Below, in pieces: positions 8,183 through 16,737 of a stretch of DNA of 64,000 nucleotides. The stretch lies in assembly GCF_003675325.1 (NCBI RefSeq), contig NZ_CP033073.1:7626001-7690000 (forward strand), read 5' to 3'. A model generated the notes under the pieces. The model was not told the DNA's origin. It searched no databases and saw nothing but the letters and a program-made list of their open reading frames with translations. This DNA is from Streptomyces dangxiongensis. Its GTDB lineage: Bacteria > Actinomycetota > Actinomycetes > Streptomycetales > Streptomycetaceae. The position numbers were made by a program, and so were the translations under genes. How positions within the stretch are numbered: position 1 is the first letter of the stretch; each line of letters starts with the position of its first letter.

Positions 8183-9661
8183 GTGCCGCTACCAAGCTTT
8201 CTGGACGTGCTGGCCGCGCACGCCCGGCTCCGACCCGATCAGGTCGCCCTGATCCACGGCGACCAGCAGGTGACCTACCGCCGGCTGGCCGCCCTCGCCG
8301 AAGAACTCTCCAGCGCCCTGGAGGCGAGCGGACTCGACCGGCGGCAGCCGCTGTGCATACCGGCCCGCAAGACGCCCGCCACGATCGCCCTGCTCATCGG
8401 CGCCTTCAACGCCGGCCACGCGGTCCTGGCGCCGTCACCCGAACTGGGCGCCGACGCCCGGGCGGCCATCGCCGCGCAGGCTCGCTGCTCGGCCCTGCTC
8501 ACCGTCGACGACCAGGCGGTGCTCGACATCGCCCCCCTCGCCGCCGACCCGCAGGCCGCCGAGGGCTTCGACGCCGCGGACCCGGACACCGCACCCCTGA
8601 TGCTCACCACCTCCGGCTCCACCGGCACTCCGAAGATCGTGCCCATCCCGGCCGGGGGCTTCGTCCGCTTCGCCCGCTGGGCGGCCGAACGGTTCCGCCT
8701 CACCGAGCGGGACACCCTGCTCAGCTACGCCCCCCTGAACTTCGACCTCTCCCTGCTCGACGTGTGGACCGCGCTGCACCTGGGCGCCCGCGCCGTCCTC
8801 GTCGAGACGGAACTGAGCACCGACGCCCGCCACCTGCAGGACCTGCTCGCCCGCCACGAGGTGACCTTCGTCCAGGGCGTGCCCATGCTGCACCGGCTGC
8901 TCACCCAGGACGGCGCCGTCCACCCGCACATCCGCACGGTGATCTTCACCGGCGACGCGATGCCCCGGACGCTGCTGGAGCAGCTCGGCACGGCCTTCCC
9001 CGCCGCCGGCTTCCACAACGTCTTCGGCTGCACCGAGACCAACGACAGCTTCATCCATGACGCCGACCCGGCCCACGCCGGCGAGCGGACCCCCATCGGC
9101 CGGCCGCTGCCCGGAGTGCGGGCCCTGCTGATCGACGCCGAGGGGGGGATCCTCACCGGCCCCGGCAACGGTGAACTTCTCGTGACGACACCGTTCCAGA
9201 CGCGCGGATATCTGCAACGCTCCCGCAACGAGGGCGTGTTCGTGCCCGCTCCCGACGGCGGCGGCGAAGTCTTCTACCGCACCGGCGACCTCGTCACCCG
9301 CGACCCCGACGGTCTGTTCTGGCTCCAGGGCCGCACCGACTTCCAGGTCAAGGTCCGCGGCGTGCGCACCAACGTCCAGGAGGTCGAGAACGTGCTGGCG
9401 GCCCACCCCGAGGTCGCCGAGGCCGCCGTCGTGGCGATACCCGACACCGAGGCCGGCTACCGGCTGCACGCCCAGGTGACCCGCCGGCCCGGCACCTCGC
9501 TGACCTCGCTGCGGCTGCGCTCGCACAGCGCCGCGCGCCTGCCCCGCCACGCCATCCCCTCCTCCGTGCACGTGGGCGACACCCCGCTGCCGCGCACGTC
9601 CACCGGAAAGCCCGACCGCAACCTCATCAAGGCAGCACGACAGAAGGGAAATCCCGCATGA
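8183..9661 (+). CDS. AMP-dependent ligase loading a free carrier protein
   Basis: A 492-residue ANL-superfamily adenylating enzyme: P-loop TTSGSTGTPK near residue 143, A5-like FGCTETNDSF near 288, YRTGDL near 365, VKVRGVR hinge and catalytic lysine in STGKPDRN near the C-terminus. It is a free-standing ligase, and its stop overlaps the carrier protein start (ATGA), so it should activate an acid or amino acid and load that carrier. The set ligase, carrier and acyl-CoA-dehydrogenase-like enzyme is the layout of prolyl-carrier oxidation systems (PltF/PltL/PltE, RedM/RedO/RedW, CloN4/N5/N3). The pocket residues I could align (D, L, L, Q, I, T, V, D, S) do not clearly indicate proline. The GTG start follows AGGGGGAA closely. 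Confidence 0.88.
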   Translation: MPLPSFLDVLAAHARLRPDQVALIHGDQQVTYRRLAALAEELSSALEASGLDRRQPLCIPARKTPATIALLIGAFNAGHAVLAPSPELGADARAAIAAQARCSALLTVDDQAVLDIAPLAADPQAAEGFDAADPDTAPLMLTTSGSTGTPKIVPIPAGGFVRFARWAAERFRLTERDTLLSYAPLNFDLSLLDVWTALHLGARAVLVETELSTDARHLQDLLARHEVTFVQGVPMLHRLLTQDGAVHPHIRTVIFTGDAMPRTLLEQLGTAFPAAGFHNVFGCTETNDSFIHDADPAHAGERTPIGRPLPGVRALLIDAEGGILTGPGNGELLVTTPFQTRGYLQRSRNEGVFVPAPDGGGEVFYRTGDLVTRDPDGLFWLQGRTDFQVKVRGVRTNVQEVENVLAAHPEVAEAAVVAIPDTEAGYRLHAQVTRRPGTSLTSLRLRSHSAARLPRHAIPSSVHVGDTPLPRTSTGKPDRNLIKAARQKGNPA

Positions 9662-9915
9662 CCTCCCTGATGGACGAGATCCGGGGCTACGTCGTCACCG
9701 AGTTCCTCGACGGCGAGGACAGTGCCGACCTGACCCCTGACTACGACCTCATCGACAACGGCGTCGTCGACAGCCTGGGCGTCGTCCGCGTCGTCTCGCA
9801 CCTGTCGCGGGCCTACGCCATCCCGATCGACGACATCCCGCTGAACCCGGACAACTTCCGCAGCATCGGCTCCATCTCGGCGTTCGTCGAGGACGCGACG
9901 AAGACGGCCGCCTGA
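9658..9915 (+). CDS. Acyl/peptidyl carrier protein
   Basis: An 85-residue free carrier protein. The phosphopantetheine serine lies in GVVDSLGVV near residue 39, with acidic helices around it. It is translationally coupled to the ligase gene. It should hold the activated substrate as a thioester while the dehydrogenase and perhaps the flavoenzyme act on it. A 175-bp gap follows before the cupin gene. No phosphopantetheinyl transferase gene is present in the window. Confidence 0.92.
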   Translation: MTSLMDEIRGYVVTEFLDGEDSADLTPDYDLIDNGVVDSLGVVRVVSHLSRAYAIPIDDIPLNPDNFRSIGSISAFVEDATKTAA

Positions 9916-10090
9916 GCCCGAATCCGTCGCGCGAAGAGCCACGGAGAACCCGAAGACCGGCAGAAGACCGCGGCCCGGGAGCACAACGGATTCGCCGCTC
10001 CGCAGCGAACCGGACGCAGCGCATCGCACCCCGGCATTCGGACGACACCCGCAGATCTTCCGAAGAACGCTATCACACAAGGAGATCACC

Positions 10091-10465
10091 ATGATCGTGC
10101 GCAGCACCAGTGACCTCGCCCCCGTCCAGTGGGGCAACGGCACCAGCTACCGCCTGCTCACCGAGGCCGACGGCATGGGCTTCACCGTCTGCGAGACCCT
10201 GGTCCGCAAGGGCACCTCCAGCGCCCTGCAGTACCGCCGCCACCTCGAGGCCTGCTACTGCACCGGCGGTTCCGGCGAGGTCGTCACCGCCTCCGGCGAG
10301 CGCCACAAGATCACCGAGGGCACCATATACGCCCTCAACGAGAACGACGCGCACTACCTCATAGCCTCCGACTACGAGGATCTGAGACTGATCTCCGTCT
10401 TCAGCCCGGCCCTGCGCGGCGACGAGAAGCACACGCTGTCCGCCGACGGCTTCTCCCAGTACTGA
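10091..10465 (+). CDS. Ectoine-synthase-like cupin (EctC homologue) with altered pocket
   Basis: A 124-residue cupin close in length and pattern to ectoine synthase, which cyclises N-acetyl-diaminobutyrate. By eye the iron ligands of characterised EctC (Glu57, Tyr85, His93) correspond to Glu53 (LEACYC), Tyr80 (GTIYAL) and His88 (NDAHY). The GDEKH end keeps the Glu/His pair. However, the conserved Trp near residue 21 is Gly17 and the conserved Cys before VF is Ser102. No ectA or ectB is adjacent, and the gene sits between a carrier protein and a dehydrogenase. I infer a water-eliminating cyclisation of a different substrate, possibly a carrier-bound amide. AAGGAGA precedes the ATG. Confidence 0.8.
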   Translation: MIVRSTSDLAPVQWGNGTSYRLLTEADGMGFTVCETLVRKGTSSALQYRRHLEACYCTGGSGEVVTASGERHKITEGTIYALNENDAHYLIASDYEDLRLISVFSPALRGDEKHTLSADGFSQY

Positions 10466-10547
10466 GTTACGCGCACCGGGGCCCGTCCCACCCACCGCGG
10501 CACGGGCCCCGGCCCCGACCAGCGACGTACCGGAAGGCAGCACACAC

Positions 10548-11693
10548 ATGACCCCCGCACCGCGGACCGCCGGCACCGCACCGGACCCCTACACCCTCGC
10601 CACCGCCTGGGCCGAGGAACTCAATCTGGACGTCGAGGAGTGGGACGCCCGCGCACAGTTCCCCTGGGAGAAGTGGAAGGCCATCCAGCGCTCGGGGCTG
10701 CTCGCCGTGCCCTTCGAGACGCAGTACGGCGGCCACGGCGGCACCCTGACGGACACGATGCGCGCGCTCCAGGGCCTCGGACACACCTGCCGCGACGCCG
10801 GTCTCGGCTTCTCCGCCTCCACCCAGATCGTCAGCGTCGGCGTCCCGCTCCAGGCGTTCGGCTCGCAGGAACTGAAGTCCCGCTTCCTGCCCGCCATCAT
10901 CAACGGCGAGCTGATCACCGCGCACGCCATCACCGAACCCGACAACGGCTCCGACGCCCTGAACATCTCCACCACCGCCACCCGCGACGGCGACGACTAC
11001 GTCATCGACGGCGGCAAGATGTTCATCACCAACGCCCCCATCGCCGACCTCTTCCTCCTCTACGTCCGCACCGGCAGGCCCGGCCCGTTCGCCCTGAGCG
11101 TCTTCCTGGTCGAACGGGACACCCCCGGCCTGACCGTCGGCGAACCGCTGTCCAAGATGGGACTGCGCACCTCCCCGCTCAGCGCGGTCACCTTCGACGG
11201 GCTGCGCGTGCCCGCCACCCGCCGCATCGGCCAGGAGGGCGCCGGCTTCCTGATCCTCGACCACGTGATGAAACGGGAGATCCTCTTCTCCTTCTCCCTC
11301 ACGCTCGGCGAGATGGAGCACCGCTTCGAACGCGTCCTCGCCTACGCCAAGTCCCGCCGCCAGTTCGGCGAACCCATCGGCTCCTTCCAGGGCGTCTCCC
11401 ACAAGATCGCCGACATGAAGATCGCCGTGGAGAGCGCCCGAAAGTGGCTGACCGACACCGGCGCCAAGGTGGAGGCCGGCCAGGATGCCGCGATCGACAT
11501 CGCCGCGACCAAGACCGTGGTCAGCGAGGCCAACAAGCAGACCGCCCTCGACGCCGTCCAGATCTTCGGCGGCCAGGGCTACCTCACCGCCACCGGCCTG
11601 GAGAGGGACGTCCGCAACGCCGTCGCCGGAACGATCTACTCCGGCACCAGCGAGATCCAGCGCAACCGCATCGCCTCCCTCCTGGGCCTGTGA
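10548..11693 (+). CDS. Acyl-CoA-dehydrogenase-like carrier-bound amino acyl oxidase (PltE type)
   Basis: A 381-residue flavoprotein of the acyl-CoA dehydrogenase fold: AITEPDNGSDA, KMFITNAPIADLF, YAKSRRQFGEPIGSFQ, IFGGQGYL and GTIYSGTSEIQ. The NAPIAD block is also found in PltE, the L-prolyl-carrier dehydrogenase of pyoluteorin biosynthesis. With the ligase and free carrier this supports alpha,beta-oxidation of a carrier-bound amino acid rather than fatty acyl-CoA oxidation. Whether the product is pyrrole-2-carboxylate is not settled. GGAAGG precedes the ATG. The next gene begins 26 bp downstream. Confidence 0.87.
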   Translation: MTPAPRTAGTAPDPYTLATAWAEELNLDVEEWDARAQFPWEKWKAIQRSGLLAVPFETQYGGHGGTLTDTMRALQGLGHTCRDAGLGFSASTQIVSVGVPLQAFGSQELKSRFLPAIINGELITAHAITEPDNGSDALNISTTATRDGDDYVIDGGKMFITNAPIADLFLLYVRTGRPGPFALSVFLVERDTPGLTVGEPLSKMGLRTSPLSAVTFDGLRVPATRRIGQEGAGFLILDHVMKREILFSFSLTLGEMEHRFERVLAYAKSRRQFGEPIGSFQGVSHKIADMKIAVESARKWLTDTGAKVEAGQDAAIDIAATKTVVSEANKQTALDAVQIFGGQGYLTATGLERDVRNAVAGTIYSGTSEIQRNRIASLLGL

Positions 11694-11718
11694 GCCGAAC
11701 ACCGACGAAAGAGTCACC

Positions 11719-12405
11719 ATGAACGCACTCAGTCCCGAGGACCTGCGGCGGCTCACCGCGCCCACCGACTTCCTCGACTACGACACCGACGCCGTCCAGG
11801 GCTTCATCGACGAGGCGGTCACCGACCGCGCCGCCGACAAGCGCCGGCTGGCCGTCGAGCTCTACTACGCCGTCCGCGACGAGGTCTTCTACGAGGTCTA
11901 CGGCGCCGACCTGTCCCCCCAGGGCCTCAAGGCCAGCCACACCGCCGCCACCCGCAAGGGCTTCTGCCTGCACAAGTCCGCCCTGTACGCGGCGGCCTGC
12001 CGCGCCGTGGGCATCCCCGCCCGCGTCCACTACGGCGACGTGCGCAACCACCTCGCCTCCGACCGGCTGCGCGCCCACATCGGCGGCGACATCTTCTTCC
12101 ACGGCCTCAACTCCGTCCACCTGGACGGCGCCTGGGTCAAGGCCACCCCCGTCTTCAACAAGATCCTGTGCCGGCTGTACGGGATGAAGCCGCTGGACTT
12201 CGACGGCACCACCGACAGCCTGCACCACCCCTTCGACGACGAGGGCCGACGGAACATGGAGTTCATCACCGACCACGGCGGCTTCGACGACGTCCCCTAC
12301 GAGTTCGTCATGACGAACATGCGCCGCAAGCACCCCGACTTCCTCGACGCCGAGGGCACCGGCACCGTCCGCGGCGGGTCCCTGGCCGCCGAGGCCACCA
12401 CCTGA
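11719..12405 (+). CDS. Transglutaminase-like (Cys-His-Asp) enzyme
   Basis: A 228-residue protein with the transglutaminase-core pattern: nucleophile in KGFCLHKSALYAAACRAVG, and a later His in NSVHLDGAWVKATPVF with the following acidic/polar residue completing a Cys-His-Asp/Asn triad. Small proteins of this superfamily are usually proteases, but the homologue AdmF of andrimid biosynthesis forms an amide between carrier-bound partners. In this operon, with a carrier protein and a chorismate-derived acid, acyl transfer from the carrier to an amine is a reasonable hypothesis. The start at 11719 is the only ATG with good context. Confidence 0.75.
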   Translation: MNALSPEDLRRLTAPTDFLDYDTDAVQGFIDEAVTDRAADKRRLAVELYYAVRDEVFYEVYGADLSPQGLKASHTAATRKGFCLHKSALYAAACRAVGIPARVHYGDVRNHLASDRLRAHIGGDIFFHGLNSVHLDGAWVKATPVFNKILCRLYGMKPLDFDGTTDSLHHPFDDEGRRNMEFITDHGGFDDVPYEFVMTNMRRKHPDFLDAEGTGTVRGGSLAAEATT

Positions 12406-12452
12406 CCCCGGCGACGACCGGCCCACCCGAGTCACACGAAGGAGACAGCCAG

Positions 12453-13262
12453 ATGAGCAGCATCCGAGCGCAGAAGGACGGCTGGGAGGCACGGGCCCGC
12501 ATCGGCGTGGTGGTCCCGCACGCGGACGTCGGCCCCGAATCGGAGTTCCAGGCGATCGCCCCCGACGACGTGTTCGTCCACGGCTCGCGCGTCCACTTCG
12601 GCGCCATGCGCGCCGGCGGCGAGATGGATCCCAAGATCCCTCACGACCCGGTCCGCGCCTTCGTGGAGCCCCCGCACATCGACCACGCCGTCGAACTGCT
12701 CGCCGCATCCCCCCTCGACGCGATCGCACTCGGCTTCACCAGCTCCGCCTACGTCCTGGGAGCCGACGGCGAGAAGAAGCTGTTCGACCGGCTCGCCCAG
12801 TACACCCGCGGCCTGCCGCTCACCGGCACCACCGCCGCGGCCGTCGCCGGCTTCACCGCCCTCGACACCCGCCGCATCGCCCTCGTCAACCCCCCGTGGT
12901 TCGACGACCGCCTCTCCACACTCGGCGCCGACTACTTCACCGAGCAGGGCTTCGAGGTCGTCCACCACGGCCCCTGCGGGCTGCCCAGCAACCAGAAGCT
13001 GATCACGCCCGAGGCACTGTCGCAGTGGATCCGCTCCACCGTCGCCGAACACCGCCCCGACGCCGTCCTGGTGGCCGGCAACGGCATCCGCGCCGTCGGC
13101 GTCATCGACGCCCTCGAACAGGAACTCGGCTTCGCGGTCCTGACCGCCAACCAGGTCCTGTTCTGGCACGCCCTGCACCTGGCCGGGGCAGCCGACGCCG
13201 CCCGCTCCATCACCGGATACGGCCGCCTGTTCACCGCCGAGCCTCCCGGCGGCCGGGCATGA
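12453..13262 (+). CDS. Asp/Glu racemase/arylmalonate decarboxylase-fold protein lacking the catalytic cysteines
   Basis: A 269-residue member of the Asp/Glu/hydantoin racemase superfamily, closest in pattern to maleate isomerase, EutA and arylmalonate decarboxylase (IGVVVPHADVGPESEF; TANQVLFWHALHLAG). These enzymes use one or two cysteines. Here the first site reads GFTSSAY (residues 94-100) and the second VAGNGIRA (207-214), with no Cys; the only cysteine is residue 175. Either the chemistry is cysteine-free or the protein has been repurposed. A clean AAGGAGA precedes the ATG, and the stop overlaps the next start (ATGA). Confidence 0.8.
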   Translation: MSSIRAQKDGWEARARIGVVVPHADVGPESEFQAIAPDDVFVHGSRVHFGAMRAGGEMDPKIPHDPVRAFVEPPHIDHAVELLAASPLDAIALGFTSSAYVLGADGEKKLFDRLAQYTRGLPLTGTTAAAVAGFTALDTRRIALVNPPWFDDRLSTLGADYFTEQGFEVVHHGPCGLPSNQKLITPEALSQWIRSTVAEHRPDAVLVAGNGIRAVGVIDALEQELGFAVLTANQVLFWHALHLAGAADAARSITGYGRLFTAEPPGGRA

Positions 13263-13504
13263 GCCTGCTGCCGGCCGACGGCTACGTCTCCCTCTTCGTC
13301 ACCGACGAGGGAGACGCCCACCGGCTTCCCCTCGTGTGCTGGCGCGACGACGGCACCACCGTCCACGGCATGGTCCTGTACCGGGGAGCGCTGCGCCGGG
13401 CCGAGCACGTCCCCGGCTTCCGCCGCTACGCCCACCCCCTGGAGGACGACACCCCCGTGCGCCGCACGGACACGCCCTCCCACCCACGAAAGGCACACCT
13501 GTGA
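13259..13504 (+). CDS. Small protein of unknown function, coupled to chorismatase
   Basis: An 81-residue protein with no recognised domain. The first 55 residues look like a compact beta-rich unit (GYVSLFVTDEGD, RLPLVCWRDDGTTVHGMVLY), and the tail is charged and Pro-rich. Its start overlaps the stop of the racemase-fold gene and its stop overlaps the GTG of the chorismatase gene, so it is embedded in the operon and should be co-translated. It may be a subunit or a chaperone-like partner; the sequence gives no evidence beyond context. Confidence 0.7.
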   Translation: MSLLPADGYVSLFVTDEGDAHRLPLVCWRDDGTTVHGMVLYRGALRRAEHVPGFRRYAHPLEDDTPVRRTDTPSHPRKAHL

Positions 13505-14514
13505 ATCAGCATCCCTCCTTACAGGCCTACTTCGCCCCCCTGGCCGGTACCCCGCAGCCGGCCCTGGGACGGCACGTCCTGGGCACCGTCGCCTTCGGTG
13601 ACCGCTTCGGCCTCGCCGCCGACGCCGACGGACACCCCGAACTCTCCGTCCCCATGACCTCGCCCGGTTTCGACGCCTTCCGAGAGGTGTGGACCACCAC
13701 CACCCGGCCCGTCTCCGGCACCCGCGACGGACTGCACTTCGCCCACGACGGCGAACACCTCTTCGTCAGCGGCACCATCACCGCGCGCCCCGTGTACGCG
13801 CCCACCGTCCGCACCACCTACGAGGCGGCGTTCTCCCTCGTCACCGAGCTCGGTTACCCCCACATCTTCCGGATGTGGAACTTCGTCGGAGACATCCTCG
13901 GCCCCAACGCCGAAGGACTGGAGATATACCAGGACTTCGTGGCCGGCCGCGCCGAGGCGTTCGCCGCCCACCACGGCGAAGGCACCGCGCACATGCCCGC
14001 CGCCACCGGCATCGGCACCCGCGGCGAGGGCATCGCCTTCGTCCTGCTCGCCGCCCGCACCTCCACCCCCCGGCACGTGGAGAACCAGCGCCAGACGCCC
14101 GCCTACCACTACCCCGAGCAGTACGGCCCGAAGCCGCCCAGCTTCGCCCGCGCCACCCTGCTCGACCCCGGCGGCACCCTCTACGTCTCCGGCACGGCCA
14201 GCATCCTCGGCCACGAGACCGTCCACCGGGGCGACGTCGCCGCCCAGACCGACGTCGTCCTGGACAACATCGCCGAACTCATCGGCGGCCCCAACCTGAG
14301 CGCGGCAGGACTCGACGGCGGCCACGAGCTCAAGGACCTGCGGCTGGTCAAGGTCTACGTCCGCCACGAACGCGACCTGCCCGTCGTCCGCGCCCGCTGC
14401 CGCGAAGCCCTCGGCCCCGACGCCGAACCCACCTTCCTCAACGTCGCCGTGTGCCGTGACGACCTCCTCGTCGAGATCGAAGGACTCGTCCCCGGCCAGG
14501 AGTGGGCCCGATGA
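13501..14514 (+). CDS. Chorismatase (FkbO/Hyg5 family) with TTA codon
   Basis: A 337-residue chorismate hydrolase of the FkbO/RapK/Hyg5/XanB2 family. Recognisable blocks are RMWNFVGDI, PAATGIGTRG, ENQRQTPAYHYPEQYG, SGTASILGHETVHRGDV and VYVRHERDLP. It removes pyruvate from chorismate and gives 3-hydroxybenzoate, 4-hydroxybenzoate or a dihydroxycyclohexadienoate depending on subtype, which I cannot settle without an alignment. Leu7 is encoded by TTA (13519-13521), implying dependence on the bldA leucyl-tRNA in Streptomyces. The GTG at 13501 overlaps the previous stop; AAAGG lies upstream. The DAHP synthase gene follows with a 4-base overlap. Confidence 0.9.
   Translation: MNQHPSLQAYFAPLAGTPQPALGRHVLGTVAFGDRFGLAADADGHPELSVPMTSPGFDAFREVWTTTTRPVSGTRDGLHFAHDGEHLFVSGTITARPVYAPTVRTTYEAAFSLVTELGYPHIFRMWNFVGDILGPNAEGLEIYQDFVAGRAEAFAAHHGEGTAHMPAATGIGTRGEGIAFVLLAARTSTPRHVENQRQTPAYHYPEQYGPKPPSFARATLLDPGGTLYVSGTASILGHETVHRGDVAAQTDVVLDNIAELIGGPNLSAAGLDGGHELKDLRLVKVYVRHERDLPVVRARCREALGPDAEPTFLNVAVCRDDLLVEIEGLVPGQEWAR
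13519..13521 (+). promoter_or_regulatory. TTA (bldA) codon 7 of the chorismatase gene
   Basis: The seventh codon of the chorismatase is TTA, read in frame from the GTG at 13501. TTA is very rare in Streptomyces and makes translation depend on the developmentally controlled bldA tRNA. It is the only TTA I found in cluster 1. Confidence 0.8.
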
Positions 14515-15704
14515 GCGAGCCCTCGCCGCTCACCCTGCACGAGGACAGCACGCCCGCGGTGTGGGAACTGCTGCCCGCCGAGCAGCAGCCCGACTGGGGC
14601 GCCCATCCCGACCTCAGCGACATCCTCGGCGAACTGCGCACCACCCCCGCGCTCACCACCGCATCCGACGTCAGGGTCCTGCGCCACCAGCTCGCCGAGG
14701 TCGCCCTCGGTCACGCCCGGCTGCTGCAGACCGGCGACTGCGCCGAGGACCTGCGCGAATGCACCCCCGAGCACACGGCACCCAAGGCCGAGGTCCTGGA
14801 CGAACTGGCCGACCGGCTCACCCTGCACACCGGCCGGCCGGTGGTGCGGGTGGGCCGTATGGGCGGACAGTTCGCCAAACCGCGCAGCAGTCCCACCGAG
14901 CGGCACGAAGGGCAGGACCTGCCCGTCTTCCGCGGGCACCTCGTCAACGCGCCCGAGCCGACGCCCGACGCCCGCCGCCACGACCCGCACCGCATGCTCA
15001 CCGCCTACCGGGCCAGCGCCCGAGTCCTGCACGAACTCGACCTGCGCCGCACCGGCCCACTGGGCCCCTGGGCCAGTCACGAAGCACTCGTCATGGACTA
15101 CGAGAGCTCCCTGGTCCGCCGTGACGAGGAGACCGGCGCACCCTACCTGGCCTCCACCCACTTCCCCTGGATCGGCGAACGCACCCGCCAACCGGGTCTG
15201 GGCCACGTCGAACTGCTCGCCGCGATGGCCAACCCCGTCGGCTGCAAGATCGGTCCCTCCGCCGCACCCGAGGACGTGGTGCGGCTGTGCGAGGCCCTCG
15301 ACCCGCACCGGCTGCCCGGCCGCCTCACCCTGATCCTGCGCATGGGCGTACGCGCCGCCGAGACGGCCACCCCCGCCGTCGCCCGCGCCGTACGCCGCGC
15401 CGGCCACCCCGTGATCTGGCTCAGCGACCCGCTGCACGGCAACACGGTCCGCACCGCCTCCGGCCTCAAGACCCGCCACCTCGCCGACGCCATCTGCGAG
15501 GCGGCCACCGTCCGCCGAGCCCTGGAGGACGAAGGACTGCACGTCGGCGGCCTGCACCTGGAGACCGCCGCCGCCGACATCACCGAATGCGTCGGCGGCC
15601 CCGTCACCGGCGAACACCTGGTCCCCGAACGCTACGAGACCCTCTGCGACCCGCGGCTCAACCCGCGCCAGGCCCGCGAACTGGTCGACGCCGTCTTCGG
15701 CTGA
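14511..15704 (+). CDS. Class II DAHP synthase (pathway-dedicated)
   Basis: A 397-residue plant-type 3-deoxy-D-arabino-heptulosonate-7-phosphate synthase: GDCAEDL, GRMGGQFAKPRSSPTE, MDYESSLVR, HFPWIGERTRQ, NPVGCKIGPS, WLSDPLHGN and GLHLETAAADITECVGG. It condenses phosphoenolpyruvate with erythrose-4-phosphate, the first shikimate step. It lacks length relative to the housekeeping form (about 450 residues) and resembles the shorter PhzC type that boosts chorismate supply in secondary metabolism. It is coupled to the chorismatase gene by an ATGA overlap, so it feeds that enzyme. Confidence 0.92.
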   Translation: MSEPSPLTLHEDSTPAVWELLPAEQQPDWGAHPDLSDILGELRTTPALTTASDVRVLRHQLAEVALGHARLLQTGDCAEDLRECTPEHTAPKAEVLDELADRLTLHTGRPVVRVGRMGGQFAKPRSSPTERHEGQDLPVFRGHLVNAPEPTPDARRHDPHRMLTAYRASARVLHELDLRRTGPLGPWASHEALVMDYESSLVRRDEETGAPYLASTHFPWIGERTRQPGLGHVELLAAMANPVGCKIGPSAAPEDVVRLCEALDPHRLPGRLTLILRMGVRAAETATPAVARAVRRAGHPVIWLSDPLHGNTVRTASGLKTRHLADAICEAATVRRALEDEGLHVGGLHLETAAADITECVGGPVTGEHLVPERYETLCDPRLNPRQARELVDAVFG

Positions 15705-15750
15705 GGCCACACCCGCCCCCGCAGACACACCCCCCATACAGAGGAACCCC

Positions 15751-16737
15751 ATGCCCCAGTCACCCGCCGCCCTGCGCGTCGGCGTCGTCCTGCCCGGACG
15801 CGAATCCGTCGTCGAACGCGGCGACTACCCCCGCCACCTCGGACAACTCGCCCAGCGGATCGAGGAGCTGGGCTACGACTCGATCTGGGCCGGCGAGTCC
15901 CCGCTGGCCCGCTCCCGCATGAACCCGCTGCTCGCGCTGACCGCCGCGGCGACCACCACCGAACGCGTCGAACTGGGCACCGCCGTCCTGCTGCCGCTGC
16001 GCCCGCCGGTGCACCTCGCCCACGAACTCGCTTGCCTGGACCGCATCTGCGGCGGACGCCTGATCACCGGCATCGGCTCCGGCTTCAACTCACCCGCCGC
16101 CGAAGCCGAGTTCCAGGCCTACGGCATCCCGTTCACCGAACGGGTCGGCCGCATGCGCGAGACCCTGGAGATCTGCCAGGCACTGTGGCACGCCCAAGGA
16201 GAACCCGTCTCCTACGAAGGCCGCTACCACAGCCTCCAGGACGTGGCACTGCTGCCCGTGACCGAACAGCCCTCCGGCCCGCCGGTGTGGATCGCCCACG
16301 GCGGCGAGAAGATGCTGGAACGCACCGGCCGCCAGTACGACGGCTGGATGCCCACCAGCACCACCTCCGGCGCCTACGCCAAGGGCTGGCTGCGCGTCCA
16401 GGAGGCCCGCGAGGCCGCCGGCCGCCCCGAGGACGACGTCACCGCCGCCGTCTACCTGTCCGTCGCCGTCGACGACAGCCTCGAGAAGGCCGAAGACACC
16501 CTCCAGGCCTACTTCCGGGCCTACTACCGCCTGGACCTGCCCACCATGCGCACCACCCAGGGCATCTTCGGCGGCACCGCGGAGCAGGTCGCCGAATGGC
16601 TCGGCGGCTACATCGACGCCGGCGCCCGCCACCTGGTGCTGCGCCTTCCCACCGCCGACCTGCACGAGCCCCGCTACCGCGCAGCCCTGGAACGCACGGC
16701 CGAGGAACTCCTGCCGCTGCTGCGCGGCCTCGCGTGA
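15751..16737 (+). CDS. LLM-class (luciferase-like) flavin-dependent oxidoreductase
   Basis: A 328-residue TIM-barrel protein of the bacterial luciferase-like family: RVGVVLPGR at the N-terminus, IEELGYDSIWAGE, ERVELGTAVLLPLRPP, GGRLITGIGSG, ERVGRMRETLEI and PVWIAHGG. It would use FMNH2 or F420. A dedicated flavin reductase is not encoded nearby. In this operon it is a candidate for hydroxylation or oxidation of the assembled product or of the carrier-bound intermediate. GAGGAA precedes the ATG; the stop overlaps the MFS gene start. Confidence 0.88.
   Translation: MPQSPAALRVGVVLPGRESVVERGDYPRHLGQLAQRIEELGYDSIWAGESPLARSRMNPLLALTAAATTTERVELGTAVLLPLRPPVHLAHELACLDRICGGRLITGIGSGFNSPAAEAEFQAYGIPFTERVGRMRETLEICQALWHAQGEPVSYEGRYHSLQDVALLPVTEQPSGPPVWIAHGGEKMLERTGRQYDGWMPTSTTSGAYAKGWLRVQEAREAAGRPEDDVTAAVYLSVAVDDSLEKAEDTLQAYFRAYYRLDLPTMRTTQGIFGGTAEQVAEWLGGYIDAGARHLVLRLPTADLHEPRYRAALERTAEELLPLLRGLA

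Noticed and set aside
8183..9915. Assigning the ligase-carrier pair firmly to proline/pyrrole-2-carboxylate
   Set aside because: Layout fits but the pocket residues read by eye do not clearly match prolyl ligases.
10091..10465. Calling this a true ectoine biosynthesis locus
   Set aside because: No ectA or ectB nearby, pocket residues altered, and the EctB-like gene 40 kb away lies in an NRPS operon.
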